DNA from: Kibdelosporangium philippinense
GTDB taxonomy: Bacteria; Actinomycetota; Actinomycetes; Mycobacteriales; Pseudonocardiaceae
Direction of reading: 5' to 3'
DNA: 64,000 bases
NCBI RefSeq assembly: GCF_021390435.2
Contig: NZ_JAJVCN010000003.1
Coordinates: 2,051,501 to 2,115,500, forward strand
This document shows positions 11,151 through 19,742 of this stretch, one piece after another. Each line of letters opens with the position of its first letter. The stretch's first letter is position 1. A program made the translations under genes and the position numbers. Under the pieces are notes generated by a model. The model searched no databases and was not told the DNA's origin. It worked only from the letters and a program-made list of their open reading frames with translations.

Positions 11151-13415
11151 TCAGGCGCTGTTGACCTGCTCTGCCGGGCTGTCCGCGATCGCGCTGCCGC
11201 GACGCTTGGACACGATGACCGCCGCGGCGACGATGGCCACCGCGACCAGCGCGATGACGATCCGCAGCGCGGTGTCGCCGTCGATGATGAACGTGACGAT
11301 GGCGGGCGCGATCAGCACCGACACCAGGTTCATCACCTTGATCAGCGGGTTGATGGCCGGGCCAGCGGTGTCCTTGAACGGGTCACCGACGGTGTCACCG
11401 ATAACGGTGGCCTCGTGCGCGTCAGAACCCTTGCCACCGTGGTTGCCGTCCTCGACGAGCTTCTTGGCGTTGTCCCACGCACCACCGGAGTTGGCGAGGA
11501 ACACGGCCATCAGCGTGCCGGTCGCGATCGCGCCGCCGAGGTAACCAGCGAGCGCTTCGACGCCGAGACCGAAGCCGACGGCGATCGGTGCGAACACGGC
11601 CAGCAGACCCGGCGTCATCAGCTCACGCAGCGAGTCCCTCGTGCAGATGTCCACAACGCGGCCGTACTCGGGACGGACCGAACCGTCCATGATGCCGGGG
11701 TTGTCGTGGAACTGGCGCCGTACCTCGTACACAACCGCGCCCGCGGCGCGGGACACGGCGTTGACAGCCAGACCGGAGAACATGAACACGACCGCCGCAC
11801 CAATCAGCACACCGACAAGGGTGTTCGGGCTGACGATGTTCGCCGCGAAGTCCACCGCTGTGTTGCCCGCGTCGCGAATCGCCTCGCTGTACGAACCGAA
11901 CAGCGCGGTCGCGGCGAGCACGGCTGTCGCGATCGCGATGCCCTTGGTGATCGCCTTCGTGGTGTTGCCGACGGCGTCCAGCTCGGTCAGGATCTTCGCG
12001 CCTTCTTCGGACACGTCGCCGGACATCTCCGCGATGCCCTGAGCGTTGTCGCTCACCGGGCCGAAGGTGTCCATCGCGACGATGACGCCGACGGTGGTCA
12101 GCAGACCACAACCGGCGAGAGCGATCGCGAACAGCGCGACAGTGACGTCACCGGAAAGCAGGAAGGCGCCGTAGACCGCGCCGCCGATCACGATCGCGGT
12201 GTACACCGCGGACTCGAAACCGACCGAGATACCGGACAGGATCACCGTGGCCGCACCGGTTTCCGACGTCTCACCGACGTGCTTGACCGGCTTGTGCTCG
12301 GTACCGGTGTAGTAACCGGTCAGCCAGAGGATGATGCCGGCGAGCACGATGCCGATGATCACGGCGACCGCGGCGATCAGACCGGGGTTGCCGGTCAGCG
12401 CGGCGTTCTTGGCACCCTCGAGACCCGCGAACGAGGTCGGCAGGAAGGTGAACGCGGCAACGGTGCACAGCACCAACGAGATCAACGCGGAGATGTAGAA
12501 GGACCGGTTGATCGCGCTGAGGCCGTTCTCGCCGGGACGCGCCTTGGTGATGAACACACCGATGACGGCGGTGATCACACCGATGGCCGGGACGATCAAC
12601 GGGAACAGCAGGCCCTGCGTGCCGAACGCGGCACTGCCCAGGATCAGCGCGGCGACCAGGGTCACGGCGTAGGACTCGAAGAGGTCCGCGGCCATACCCG
12701 CGCAGTCACCGACGTTGTCACCCACGTTGTCGGCGATGGTGGCGGCGTTACGGGGGTCGTCCTCCGGAATGCCCTGCTCAACCTTGCCGACCAGGTCGGC
12801 GCCGACGTCGGCGGCCTTGGTGAAGATACCGCCACCGACACGCATGAACATCGCGATCAGCGCGGCACCGAAACCGAAGCCCTCGAGCACCTTCGGTGCC
12901 TCACCGGCGTACACGAGTACGACCAGCGCGGCGCCGAACAGACCGAGACCGACGGTCGCCATACCGACCACACCGCCGGTGCGGAACGCGATCCGCGTCG
13001 CCTTCTCGCGCCCGCCCTCGTCGTTGGCGGCCGCGGCGACCCGGAGGTTCGCCTGCGTGGACAGCCACATGCCGAGATAACCGATAGCGAACGAGAACAC
13101 CGCGCCGGCCAGGAAGAAGATCGACCGGCCGATCCGTTCGCTGACGGTATCCGCCGGTAGCGCGAAGAGCAGCAAGAACACCAAGACGCCGAAGATCGTC
13201 AAGGTGTTGCGCTGTCGTTTCAGGTAGGCCGCCGCGCCCTCTTGAACCGCCTTGGCGATGTCCTGCATCTTCGCGGTGCCCTGGCCCGCGGCCAGCACCT
13301 CCCTGAGCAGTACATAACCGACGGCAAGAGCAGCGAGGGCCACCACGGCGACGACAGCGACAACGCTGCGGTCACCACCGGAGAGCGCAGCCTCCGCAAG
13401 GTGTTGCCCGGACAT
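11151..13415 (-). CDS. hppA: Proton-pumping membrane pyrophosphatase (K+-insensitive type)
   Basis: This 754-aa enzyme couples pyrophosphate hydrolysis to proton export. It has about 16 membrane segments and the family signatures: GGGIFTKAADVGADLVGKVE (about 204-222), the double acidic motif DNVGDNVGD (about 229-237), and the C-terminal GSDAHEATVIGDTVGDPFKDTAGP. The residue pair deciding potassium dependence reads GNTTKA, with Lys, which in this family marks K+-independent pumps. It is monocistronic: a terminator follows and the helicase gene diverges upstream. A 7+7 dyad at 13483-13498 lies in the promoter region. Confidence 0.96.
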   Translation of the reverse strand: MSGQHLAEAALSGGDRSVVAVVAVVALAALAVGYVLLREVLAAGQGTAKMQDIAKAVQEGAAAYLKRQRNTLTIFGVLVFLLLFALPADTVSERIGRSIFFLAGAVFSFAIGYLGMWLSTQANLRVAAAANDEGGREKATRIAFRTGGVVGMATVGLGLFGAALVVLVYAGEAPKVLEGFGFGAALIAMFMRVGGGIFTKAADVGADLVGKVEQGIPEDDPRNAATIADNVGDNVGDCAGMAADLFESYAVTLVAALILGSAAFGTQGLLFPLIVPAIGVITAVIGVFITKARPGENGLSAINRSFYISALISLVLCTVAAFTFLPTSFAGLEGAKNAALTGNPGLIAAVAVIIGIVLAGIILWLTGYYTGTEHKPVKHVGETSETGAATVILSGISVGFESAVYTAIVIGGAVYGAFLLSGDVTVALFAIALAGCGLLTTVGVIVAMDTFGPVSDNAQGIAEMSGDVSEEGAKILTELDAVGNTTKAITKGIAIATAVLAATALFGSYSEAIRDAGNTAVDFAANIVSPNTLVGVLIGAAVVFMFSGLAVNAVSRAAGAVVYEVRRQFHDNPGIMDGSVRPEYGRVVDICTRDSLRELMTPGLLAVFAPIAVGFGLGVEALAGYLGGAIATGTLMAVFLANSGGAWDNAKKLVEDGNHGGKGSDAHEATVIGDTVGDPFKDTAGPAINPLIKVMNLVSVLIAPAIVTFIIDGDTALRIVIALVAVAIVAAAVIVSKRRGSAIADSPAEQVNSA

Positions 13416-13989
13416 CCATGTCCTCCTGTGACATCTGCCGATTTCTCCCGTCCGCTGTTGCTACCCCGACGGGACGTGCTCACCACCACAAGTGGTGGGA
13501 CGTCGGCGGAGTCTATGTGTAAGGGGAATGGCGTTTGTGAGGCGTCCCCGGCCGTGTACGTTCCGTTATCTTCGTTTTATCGATCTCGGTATCGATCAAG
13601 TAGAGGCGCTGAACCGCCCGATTACCTTTGCGGCACAAGAACTTCGGCTCGTTCTCCCAGCTAGTTCATACCGCACCGGAACGTGGCGCTGGTCACACAT
13701 CCAGGCGACAGAGCACCCAAGCCATCCAAGCCAAATCGCGCCCGACAACCTCGGGCTTTGCCACGCCGTCAGTTAAGCCCCGCAACACGCCCGATAGGCC
13801 TGGCTTTGTCGCGCCGGTCATTTACGCCACGCAACACGCCCGACGCCGCCCCAGCCACGGCGGTGATCAGGCACTGAGCGGCGTCGGCAGCGTGGGGCGG
13901 GGTGGAAATGGCCGGCTTTGGCGACAAAGCCCGCCCGAGCGAAGCGAGGGCCATAAACACTGTCGGGAGTGTGTGCTTAGCTCGTTCAC
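13416..13989. promoter_or_regulatory. Divergent hppA/helicase intergenic region with dyad and tandem repeats
   Basis: No gene is seen in these 574 bases. A perfect dyad, CCACCAC-AA-GTGGTGG (13483-13498), sits about 70 bases upstream of hppA and looks like an operator. Two ~50-base tandem units end alike (CGCAACACGCCCGA at about 13784-13797 and 13830-13843). The stem GGCTTTG-GCGA-CAAAGCC lies at about 13914-13931. These units are REP-like and not coding. The cspA homologue found here in mycobacteria is absent. Confidence 0.5.
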
Positions 13990-16302
13990 GTGGGTGACGT
14001 GCGAACTGAGCGCGGGCGGCAGTTGCTTTCCCGGGTGCTTGCCGGTGTTCCGGCCAACGAGAACCCGTTGACCCACGCCGAAGATCTGCCCGAACGCCTG
14101 CCGCGGTTCGCCGAATGGCCGGATTGGGCCCCGGCCGAGGTCGTTGCCGCGTTCCGGGCGCGCGGGTTGGAAAGGCCGTGGACGCACCAGATCGAGGCGG
14201 CCGAGCACATCTGGAACTCGCGGCACGTCGTGCTTTCGACGGGCACGGCGTCCGGAAAGTCCTTGGCTTACCAGCTTCCCGTTTTGTCGTCGTTCGCGAC
14301 CGATCGCAAGAGCACCGCGCTCTATCTCTCGCCGACGAAAGCCCTTGGCGCCGACCAGTTGCGCGCGCTGCGCGAGCTGGACCTACCGGACATCCGTGCG
14401 GCGAGTTTCGACGGCGACACGCCGATGCAGGAGCGGGACTGGGTGCGGGCACACGCCCGATGGGTGTTTACCAACCCGGACATGATGCATCGCGGCATCC
14501 TGCCGTCCCACGCACGCTGGGCACAGTTCTTCCGGCGGTTGCGATACATAGTGGTAGACGAGGCGCACGCGTACCGCGGCGTGTTCGGTTCGCACGTGGC
14601 GCTGTTGCTTCGCAGACTGCGCCGGGTCGCCAAGCATTACGGTTCGGACCCAATATTTATTGCGGCCTCCGCAACGGTGTCGGATCCGGCGGTGTCGGCG
14701 ACCCGGTTGTCTGGTGTCGAATGCGTCGCGGTCACTGAAGACGGCTCCCCGCGAGGCGCGCGGACTGTCGCGCTATGGGAACCGCCGTTGATGGACGAGC
14801 TCACGGGCGAGAACGGCGCGCCCGTCCGTCGCTCGGCGGGCGCCGAAACCGCGCGGATCCTCACGGACTTGGTCGTGGAGGGTGCGCGGACGCTCGCATT
14901 CGTGCGTTCTCGCCGTGGCGCCGAGCTGACCGCCTTGTCGGCGCGGCACGCTCTGTCTCATGTGGACAGTTCGTTGGCGAGCCGGGTGGCCGCGTACCGC
15001 GCCGGGTTCCTGCCGGAGGAACGCCGTGCGCTGGAGAAGTCACTGGCGTCTGGCGAGCTGCTCGGCGTGGCCAGCACCAACGCGCTGGAACTCGGTGTGG
15101 ACATCGCCGGGTTGGACGCGGTGGTCGTAGCCGGATACCCAGGCACTTTGGCGTCTTTCTGGCAACAGGCCGGGCGCGCGGGCCGGGCGGGTGACGGGTC
15201 GTTGGTTGTGTTCGTGGCCAGGGACGACCCACTCGACACCTATCTTGTGCACAACCCGTCGGCGATGTTGCACCGACCGATCGAGGCGACGGTCCTGGAT
15301 CCGCTCAATCCTTATGTGTTGGCGCCACACCTGGCTTGTGCCGCGGCCGAGTTGCCGGTGACCGAGAAGGATCTCCCGCCTTTCGGTGGCGACGCGGCCC
15401 GCGAAGTGCTGCAGGAGCTCGTCGCGGATCGAATGCTGCGTAAGCGTCCAGCCGGGTGGTACTGGACGTCGCGGGATCGGCCGCACGCGAATGTGGACAT
15501 CCGTGGCTCGGGCGGCGAGCAGGTGATGGTGGTCGAGGCGGACACCGGGCGGATGCTCGGCACGGTCGACCCCGGTTCGGCTTGCGCGACCGTGCATCCC
15601 GGTGCGGTGTACCTGCATCAGGGCACGTCTTATGTGGTGGACGAGCTCGACCTGGAATCCGGCGTGGCGTTCGTGCACCCCGAGGACCCGGAGTGGACGA
15701 CGCAGCCACGGGACGTCGTGGACATCTCGGTGCTGAAAACCCTGACCAAACAGGACTTCGACGGGGTGTCGCTGTGCCGCGGGGATGTCGCAGTGACCTC
15801 CCAGGTGGTCGGTTACCTGCGACGGCTGCCGTCCGGCCAGGTGCTCGACCAGGTGCCACTGGACTTGCCTGAGCGGACGCTGGAAACCCGCGCGGTCTGG
15901 TACACGATCTCTGAGGATCTGTTGCGCGACGCAGGAATCGAACGCGCCCGAACCCCTGGCTCACTGCACGCGGCTGAGCATGCCGCGATCGGCCTGCTGC
16001 CTCTGCTGGCAACGTGCGACCGGTGGGATATCGGTGGTGTCTCCACCGCGATGCACCCTGACACCGGCGAAGCGACCGTATTCGTGCACGACGGACACCC
16101 TGGTGGTGCGGGTTTCGCCGATCGCGGTTTCCACGCGATGGCCGACTGGCTCACCGCGACCCGAACCGCGATCGTCTCCTGTGAGTGCCAGTCCGGCTGC
16201 CCGTCATGCGTGCAATCGCCTAAGTGCGGCAACGGAAACGAGCCGTTGGACAAGGCGGGAGCGGTGGCCGTACTGGACATCGTGCTGAAGGCGATCACTT
16301 AG
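13990..16302 (+). CDS. DEAD/DEAH-box helicase with C-terminal zinc-binding domain (MrfA/Hrq1 type, Rv3649-like)
   Basis: A 770-aa superfamily-2 helicase. Helicase domain 1 has a Q-motif-like WTHQIEAAEHIW, Walker A STGTASGKSLAYQLP (about residue 80) and Walker B VVDEAHAY. Helicase domain 2 has TNALELGVDIAGLDAVV and QQAGRAGR. The end has the four-Cys MZB/DUF1998 cluster CECQSGCPSCVQSPKCGNGN. This order is that of MrfA/YprA and eukaryotic Hrq1, 3'-5' helicases linked to repair of interstrand cross-links and mitomycin damage; the repair role here is inferred. The start is a GTG; Shine-Dalgarno support is weak. It is the helicase that names the secretion-neighbourhood TadE-like family encoded nearby. 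Confidence 0.9.
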   Translation: MGDVRTERGRQLLSRVLAGVPANENPLTHAEDLPERLPRFAEWPDWAPAEVVAAFRARGLERPWTHQIEAAEHIWNSRHVVLSTGTASGKSLAYQLPVLSSFATDRKSTALYLSPTKALGADQLRALRELDLPDIRAASFDGDTPMQERDWVRAHARWVFTNPDMMHRGILPSHARWAQFFRRLRYIVVDEAHAYRGVFGSHVALLLRRLRRVAKHYGSDPIFIAASATVSDPAVSATRLSGVECVAVTEDGSPRGARTVALWEPPLMDELTGENGAPVRRSAGAETARILTDLVVEGARTLAFVRSRRGAELTALSARHALSHVDSSLASRVAAYRAGFLPEERRALEKSLASGELLGVASTNALELGVDIAGLDAVVVAGYPGTLASFWQQAGRAGRAGDGSLVVFVARDDPLDTYLVHNPSAMLHRPIEATVLDPLNPYVLAPHLACAAAELPVTEKDLPPFGGDAAREVLQELVADRMLRKRPAGWYWTSRDRPHANVDIRGSGGEQVMVVEADTGRMLGTVDPGSACATVHPGAVYLHQGTSYVVDELDLESGVAFVHPEDPEWTTQPRDVVDISVLKTLTKQDFDGVSLCRGDVAVTSQVVGYLRRLPSGQVLDQVPLDLPERTLETRAVWYTISEDLLRDAGIERARTPGSLHAAEHAAIGLLPLLATCDRWDIGGVSTAMHPDTGEATVFVHDGHPGGAGFADRGFHAMADWLTATRTAIVSCECQSGCPSCVQSPKCGNGNEPLDKAGAVAVLDIVLKAIT

Positions 16303-16345
16303 AAAACCGTTCGGCGCAGGTCGGTCCGATGGCTATGGTCGCGTG

Positions 16346-17008
16346 ATGTCCTCTGTCCTGTCCGTGAACGCGGGAACCGCATTTGACCTGCCCGGAGTCG
16401 GGATGACCGGCATCGCCAAGCGGCCGGTGACCGGTCCGGTTGAGGTGCGAGCGCCTGGCCCGTCAGGTGTCGGCGGCAGCGGACTCGTCGGCGACGACAT
16501 CGTCAGCCTGCAGCATCACGGCGGCGACGACCAAGCGGTGTACGCCTACGCGCGCGAGGACCTCGATGCTTGGGCGGCTGAATTGGGACAGCCGCTCGTT
16601 GATGGGGCGTTCGGCGAGAACCTCACGACCACTGGAATCGACATCACGAACGCCTTGATCGGTGAACGGTGGAAGGTCGGGTCCCAGCTGGTGTTGGAGG
16701 TTTCGGTACCTCGGGTGCCGTGCCGGACTTTCGCCGTCTGGCTCGACATTCGGGGCTGGGTCAAAACCTTTGTGGTGAAGGCGGTTCCGGGTGCGTACCT
16801 CCGGGTGATCACGCCGGGTTCCGTGCAGGCCGGAGATCACGTTGAGGTCGTGTACCGGCCTGACCACTCCGTCACGATCAACCTCGTGTTCCGCGCGTTC
16901 ACCAGGGAACCGGAGCTGCTGCCGAACCTGCTTGGCGTGGACGCGCTTCCTGAAGAGGCAAAGGAGCTGGCCGCCCGGCGCACGATGATCCAGCTGGACA
17001 ACGCCTGA
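16346..17008 (+). CDS. MOSC domain protein (YiiM-like)
   Basis: About 220 residues covering a full MOSC domain, the sulfur-carrier module related to the molybdenum cofactor sulfurase C-terminus. Key features are GDDIVSLQHHGGDDQAVYAYAREDLD (the conserved HHGG.D.AV stretch), FGENLTTTGI, GERW.VGSQLVLEVSVPRVPC with the invariant Cys, and CRTFAVWLD. The family includes YiiM/YuaD, which act with Moco in reducing N-hydroxylated compounds. ATG 16346 or the GTG three bases upstream can start it. The stop TGA is immediately followed by the ATG of the GNAT gene. Confidence 0.88.
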   Translation: MSSVLSVNAGTAFDLPGVGMTGIAKRPVTGPVEVRAPGPSGVGGSGLVGDDIVSLQHHGGDDQAVYAYAREDLDAWAAELGQPLVDGAFGENLTTTGIDITNALIGERWKVGSQLVLEVSVPRVPCRTFAVWLDIRGWVKTFVVKAVPGAYLRVITPGSVQAGDHVEVVYRPDHSVTINLVFRAFTREPELLPNLLGVDALPEEAKELAARRTMIQLDNA

Positions 17009-17524
17009 ATGGCAGTACGGATCGTGCACCTCACCGGGCCGGTGTTCGAGGCTCTGGCGCGAGGGGATTTGGCGGCGGCGAACGCGGTCAGCCCAGTCGT
17101 ATTGACCGACTACTTCGCAGGTCCGGACTGGCGGCGGGTGTGGCAGATGCGCCGTGCGCAGGTCTTGGACAACCCTGCTGCGGCCGCCTGGGTTACCGGT
17201 GTCATCTGGGATTCGCGTCTGGATCTGGCTGTCGGCAGGGCTGGGTACCACGGTCTGCCCGACGCTTCGGGAATGGTGGAGATCGGTTACGCCGTCGATC
17301 CTGCCTATCGACGGCAGGGTTATGCCCGCGCAGCTTTGGAAGCGCTGCTGCTCAGGGCCTCCGATGAGCCGATCGCGGGGACTGTCCGGGTGACCATCAG
17401 CCCCGACAACCTCGCCTCTTATCGATTGGCGGCGCAGTACGGCTTCGTCGCGGTTGGCGATCAGTGGGACGAGGACGACGGGCTGGAGATCATCTACGAG
17501 GTCCCGGCTCGCGCCGAGGCTTGA
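17009..17524 (+). CDS. GNAT-family N-acetyltransferase
   Basis: 171 aa with a standard GNAT core. Motif A is VEIGYAVDPAYRRQGYARAALEALL, containing the acetyl-CoA pyrophosphate loop R-x-x-G-x-A. After it comes VTISPDNLASYRLAAQYGFVAVGDQ, the usual motif B with Asn-x-x-Ser and YGF. The substrate cannot be told. The start codon directly abuts the MOSC stop, so the two genes form an operon ending in a stem-loop. Confidence 0.88.
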   Translation: MAVRIVHLTGPVFEALARGDLAAANAVSPVVLTDYFAGPDWRRVWQMRRAQVLDNPAAAAWVTGVIWDSRLDLAVGRAGYHGLPDASGMVEIGYAVDPAYRRQGYARAALEALLLRASDEPIAGTVRVTISPDNLASYRLAAQYGFVAVGDQWDEDDGLEIIYEVPARAEA

Positions 17525-17528
17525 ATAC

Positions 17529-17578
17529 GGCAATACGCAGGGGATGCCGGTTCCGTACGACATCCACTGCGTATTGCC
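17529..17578 (+). terminator. Inverted repeat after the MOSC-GNAT operon
   Basis: Perfect 12-base arms (GGCAATACGCAG and CTGCGTATTGCC) separated by 26 bases begin 4 bases after the GNAT stop, with TTT following. This is a likely terminator, though the loop is long. Confidence 0.55.
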
Positions 17579-17972
17579 TTTGCCGCCGAGCCAGTGGCAT
17601 GGGTGGCCTGCGACCGTTCGACACGACTGCCGCAGCGCGTCGACGCCGGGAGGCGAAGGCGTCGACCGCCGGAGATTCATTTCCCGGGGGCAGGATCGCC
17701 GATCACGGCTGGTGGGGCCGTGTTCACCGGAGGCAGTCGCGGAACGGGAGGCCGCCCGCCATGTGCTGGTGCTCGGCAGGCCGCCAGGTCCTGGTCACGC
17801 TGCGGTTGCGGGAAAACCGGCGACAGACCTAGGACAAGGCAAACCTGAATGGCGCTATGGAGTTGTTGTCTGCCGAGGTTGGCCGGTGCCTGGAACTCGA
17901 GCCGTAGCTGACCTTGGCGTTCTGGGGCTAGCTAGCTATCCATCGGGAACCTGGAGCTGGCTTCGGGCTCGT
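17579..17972. other. Non-coding or decayed stretch
   Basis: No convincing gene. Two tiny open frames with plausible ribosome sites exist: ATG at about 17761 after GGGAGG, encoding 23 residues starting MCWCSAGRQ, and a 17-residue one (MELLSAEVGRC) further on. Neither has detectable relatives by eye. Confidence 0.35.
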
Positions 17973-18602
17973 TCAGTCGGCCGCGACGAGCTCGGACATT
18001 GGGCTCAGCCTGCTTGGCGTTGCCAGTGCGTCGGCGAGGGCTTCCTGGACGACCGCCGATTCGGGCAGGCGCCAGCCGCACACCTCAGGCTTGACGCGCC
18101 AGTGCACGACGCCGTGCTCGAATGGGCTCGGGGGCAGTGGCACGTAACTTCCGGCGCCGTGCAAGGTGATCTGGTCGTCAGCGGCCAGTTCGCGACGGAG
18201 CGGGCGACCGGTCTTGGTCAGGAACATCCAGCGGCCGGTCGGCGTCGCGACGATCGGCACGGGCATTCCGTAGGTGCGCAGCACGCCTGCGGCCTTCCGG
18301 CCGAGTGAGTCGTCGACCTCGATCGCGTCGAGCACCACACCCGTTGCCACCAGCAGGCTGTAGGGCCGACCGGTCCACCACGCGGCGACCTGCTCTGGCT
18401 TTGTGCCGATGCGCTCCTGCCAGTCCCGGTGCACGGGGACCGGTCCGACGTTTTCAGTTCCTTCGCGGCCCGCCCACTGCGCGCCCGCCGGATAGGTGCC
18501 GGGCAGCACTGGCCACCCGCGCCACGCGAGGCCGACCGCCTCCGCACGAAGTTCGATGCGGAAGGCCCCGCGCCAACTATCCGACCAGTCTGTCTCCAAC
18601 AT
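17973..18602 (-). CDS. Stand-alone prim-pol-like (bifunctional primase/polymerase N-domain) protein
   Basis: 209 aa. The start ATG 18602 follows AGGAGG with a long (12-base) spacer; an open frame extends upstream to 18779 but looks unrelated. The segment ELRAEAVGLAWRGWPVLPGTYPAG is the characteristic beginning of the bifunctional primase/polymerase N-terminal fold (.A..L...GW.V.P). WWTGRPYSLLVATGVVLDAIEVD matches the strand carrying the catalytic Asp pair (here DAIEVDD), and TGRWMFLTKTG is the later core strand. No helicase domain is attached. Actinobacteria carry such short versions of unknown role; primer synthesis or translesion work is only an inference. It is convergent to the MOSC-GNAT operon. 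Confidence 0.7.
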   Translation of the reverse strand: MLETDWSDSWRGAFRIELRAEAVGLAWRGWPVLPGTYPAGAQWAGREGTENVGPVPVHRDWQERIGTKPEQVAAWWTGRPYSLLVATGVVLDAIEVDDSLGRKAAGVLRTYGMPVPIVATPTGRWMFLTKTGRPLRRELAADDQITLHGAGSYVPLPPSPFEHGVVHWRVKPEVCGWRLPESAVVQEALADALATPSRLSPMSELVAAD

Positions 18603-18850
18603 CTTGGGTACTTGCCTCCTAAACCGGCGGGCACCGTCCGTGCCCTGCATTTGACTAAACGGCACGACTGCCGTCCGTAGTAACTGTCTGTCGGCAACTG
18701 GTCGGTAATGAACGGCGAGTGAATCCGGCTCGACGTTCCAGCCGAACGTCAGCCGGTCGGCGGTACCGCTCGCCGACACGCCCGGACCCGGCCGTGATGC
18801 CGCTCACCGCTCTCGGGCGACCGTTGCCCGAGAGCGGGCCCCCGTTTTCT
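18603..18850. promoter_or_regulatory. Upstream region of the prim-pol gene and end of the tad operon
   Basis: No gene is seen. It holds the Shine-Dalgarno and promoter of the prim-pol gene and the tad terminator at 18809-18835. Confidence 0.4.
18809..18835 (-). terminator. Stem-loop at the end of the tad operon
   Basis: Perfect 10-base arms GCTCTCGGGC and GCCCGAGAGC around a 7-base loop, 16 bases beyond the stop of the last tad gene. Confidence 0.7.
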
Positions 18851-19216
18851 TCAGCCGGACTCAATCTCGGACACCGGTCCGGCCGCGGCACGAGCGGTTA
18901 TCTGCCCTAGACCGCTGACCGTGGTGGTCACCTCGACCCGGACCGCCCAACCGTTCATCCGGCAGTCGCCCAGGTGCATCCGCATTTGATCGACCACCCA
19001 CCGCGCCTGGTCGCAGGCAACCTGCTCGCCCCACGGGCCGTAGGCCGCTGCGGCCAGCGCGGAGAGATCGGCCGCACTGTTCGCGCGGTGACGGGCCGAG
19101 GTGGCGGCACCGATCACGAGCAGCAGCCCGAAGGCCATCGCCAGTGCCGCCACCACGAACGCCGCCCAGACCGCCGCCGCACCGTCGTCGGTCCGAGTTC
19201 GATGGCTGCCGGTCAC
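18851..19216 (-). CDS. TadE-like secreted/membrane protein of the helicase neighbourhood (Rv3654c-like)
   Basis: 121 aa with one hydrophobic N-terminal helix (AAVWAAFVVAALAMAFGLLLVIGAA) and then RHRANSAADLSALAAA, the conserved stretch of the Flp-associated TadE-like family found next to the Rv3649-type helicase in actinobacteria. A Cys pair follows (EQVACDQ, LGDCRMNG). It starts with GTG overlapping the tadE stop (GTGA), so it is coupled. It is probably a minor pseudopilin or anchor of the Tad pilus; in M. tuberculosis the Rv3654c product has been linked to effects on host cells, which need not apply here. Confidence 0.82.
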   Translation of the reverse strand: MTGSHRTRTDDGAAAVWAAFVVAALAMAFGLLLVIGAATSARHRANSAADLSALAAAAYGPWGEQVACDQARWVVDQMRMHLGDCRMNGWAVRVEVTTTVSGLGQITARAAAGPVSEIESG

Positions 19217-19584
19217 CCGACGGCCTCCGGTTCGGCCACTGCGAACGCCGTTCCGGTGATAGCCAGGTCCGGCAGCAGATCGCCTACCGGCTCGAGCGAG
19301 ACCTCGACGTTGATCTGGTCCCCGTCGGTGGCCACGCGTACGTCCGCACCGCTCGGCGCGATCTTGGCCGCCGCTTCCCGAGCGCGGTCGGGCTCACCGC
19401 GCGCGACGAGCCGAGCTGCCTCCCTGGCCGCGTCGACACATCTCAGATGAGCGGTCACCGCGAAGAATCCAGCCAAGAAGAGAGCGAAGACTGTCGTCAC
19501 GACGGCGAGCGCGATCGCGCCTTCGACCGTTACGGCACCCCGATCGCCTGCTTGATCAGATCCAAGATCATGTTCCGGAACCAT
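19213..19584 (-). CDS. TadE-like pilus protein (Rv3655c-like)
   Basis: 123 aa starting at ATG 19584 (MVPEHDLGSDQAGDRGAVTVEG...), inside the 3' part of the DUF4244 gene in another frame. A longer open frame to 19824 exists only because it runs antisense-like through that gene and has an Arg/His-rich nonsense N-terminus. GAVTVE then a long hydrophobic helix (AIALAVVTTVFALFLAGFFAVTA) is a TadE signature and fits a prepilin-type site, Gly before Ala with Glu at +5. The rest (VDAAREAARLVARGEPDRAREAA) is the usual TadE C-domain. Confidence 0.85.
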   Translation of the reverse strand: MVPEHDLGSDQAGDRGAVTVEGAIALAVVTTVFALFLAGFFAVTAHLRCVDAAREAARLVARGEPDRAREAAAKIAPSGADVRVATDGDQINVEVSLEPVGDLLPDLAITGTAFAVAEPEAVG

Positions 19585-19709
19585 TCGCTGGCGATGATGC
19601 CCGTGATGATGGCGCCGAGCGTGCCGACCACCATGTAGAGCATCGCGTACTCGACTGTCACCGCGCCTTCGTCGCCGGAAAACCGGTGCAGTCGACGAGC
19701 GGTCACCAT
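19530..19709 (-). CDS. Small Flp-pilin-like protein, DUF4244 (Rv3656c-like)
   Basis: A 59-aa gene: ATG 19709 to TAA 19530, with AGAAAGGAA just upstream as ribosome site. The product starts MVTARRLHRFSGDEGAVTVE and continues YAMLYMVVGTLGAIITGIIA, then an amphipathic tail (SEWFRNMILDLIKQAIGVP). The site Gly-AVTVE with Glu at +5 followed by a hydrophobic helix is the prepilin-peptidase cleavage pattern, so this is the likely major Flp-type pilin. Its last 55 bases overlap the tadE start in a different frame, an arrangement shared with mycobacteria. Confidence 0.88.
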   Translation of the reverse strand: MVTARRLHRFSGDEGAVTVEYAMLYMVVGTLGAIITGIIASEWFRNMILDLIKQAIGVP

Positions 19710-19742
19710 CGTTTGTTCCTTTCTTATGGCCGATTGATGTGG

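Noticed and set aside
11415..13160. 581-residue open frame on the plus strand
   Set aside because: It is antisense to hppA, is rich in Arg, Gly, Asp and His as expected for a GC-rich shadow frame, and has no domain; hppA is unmistakable.
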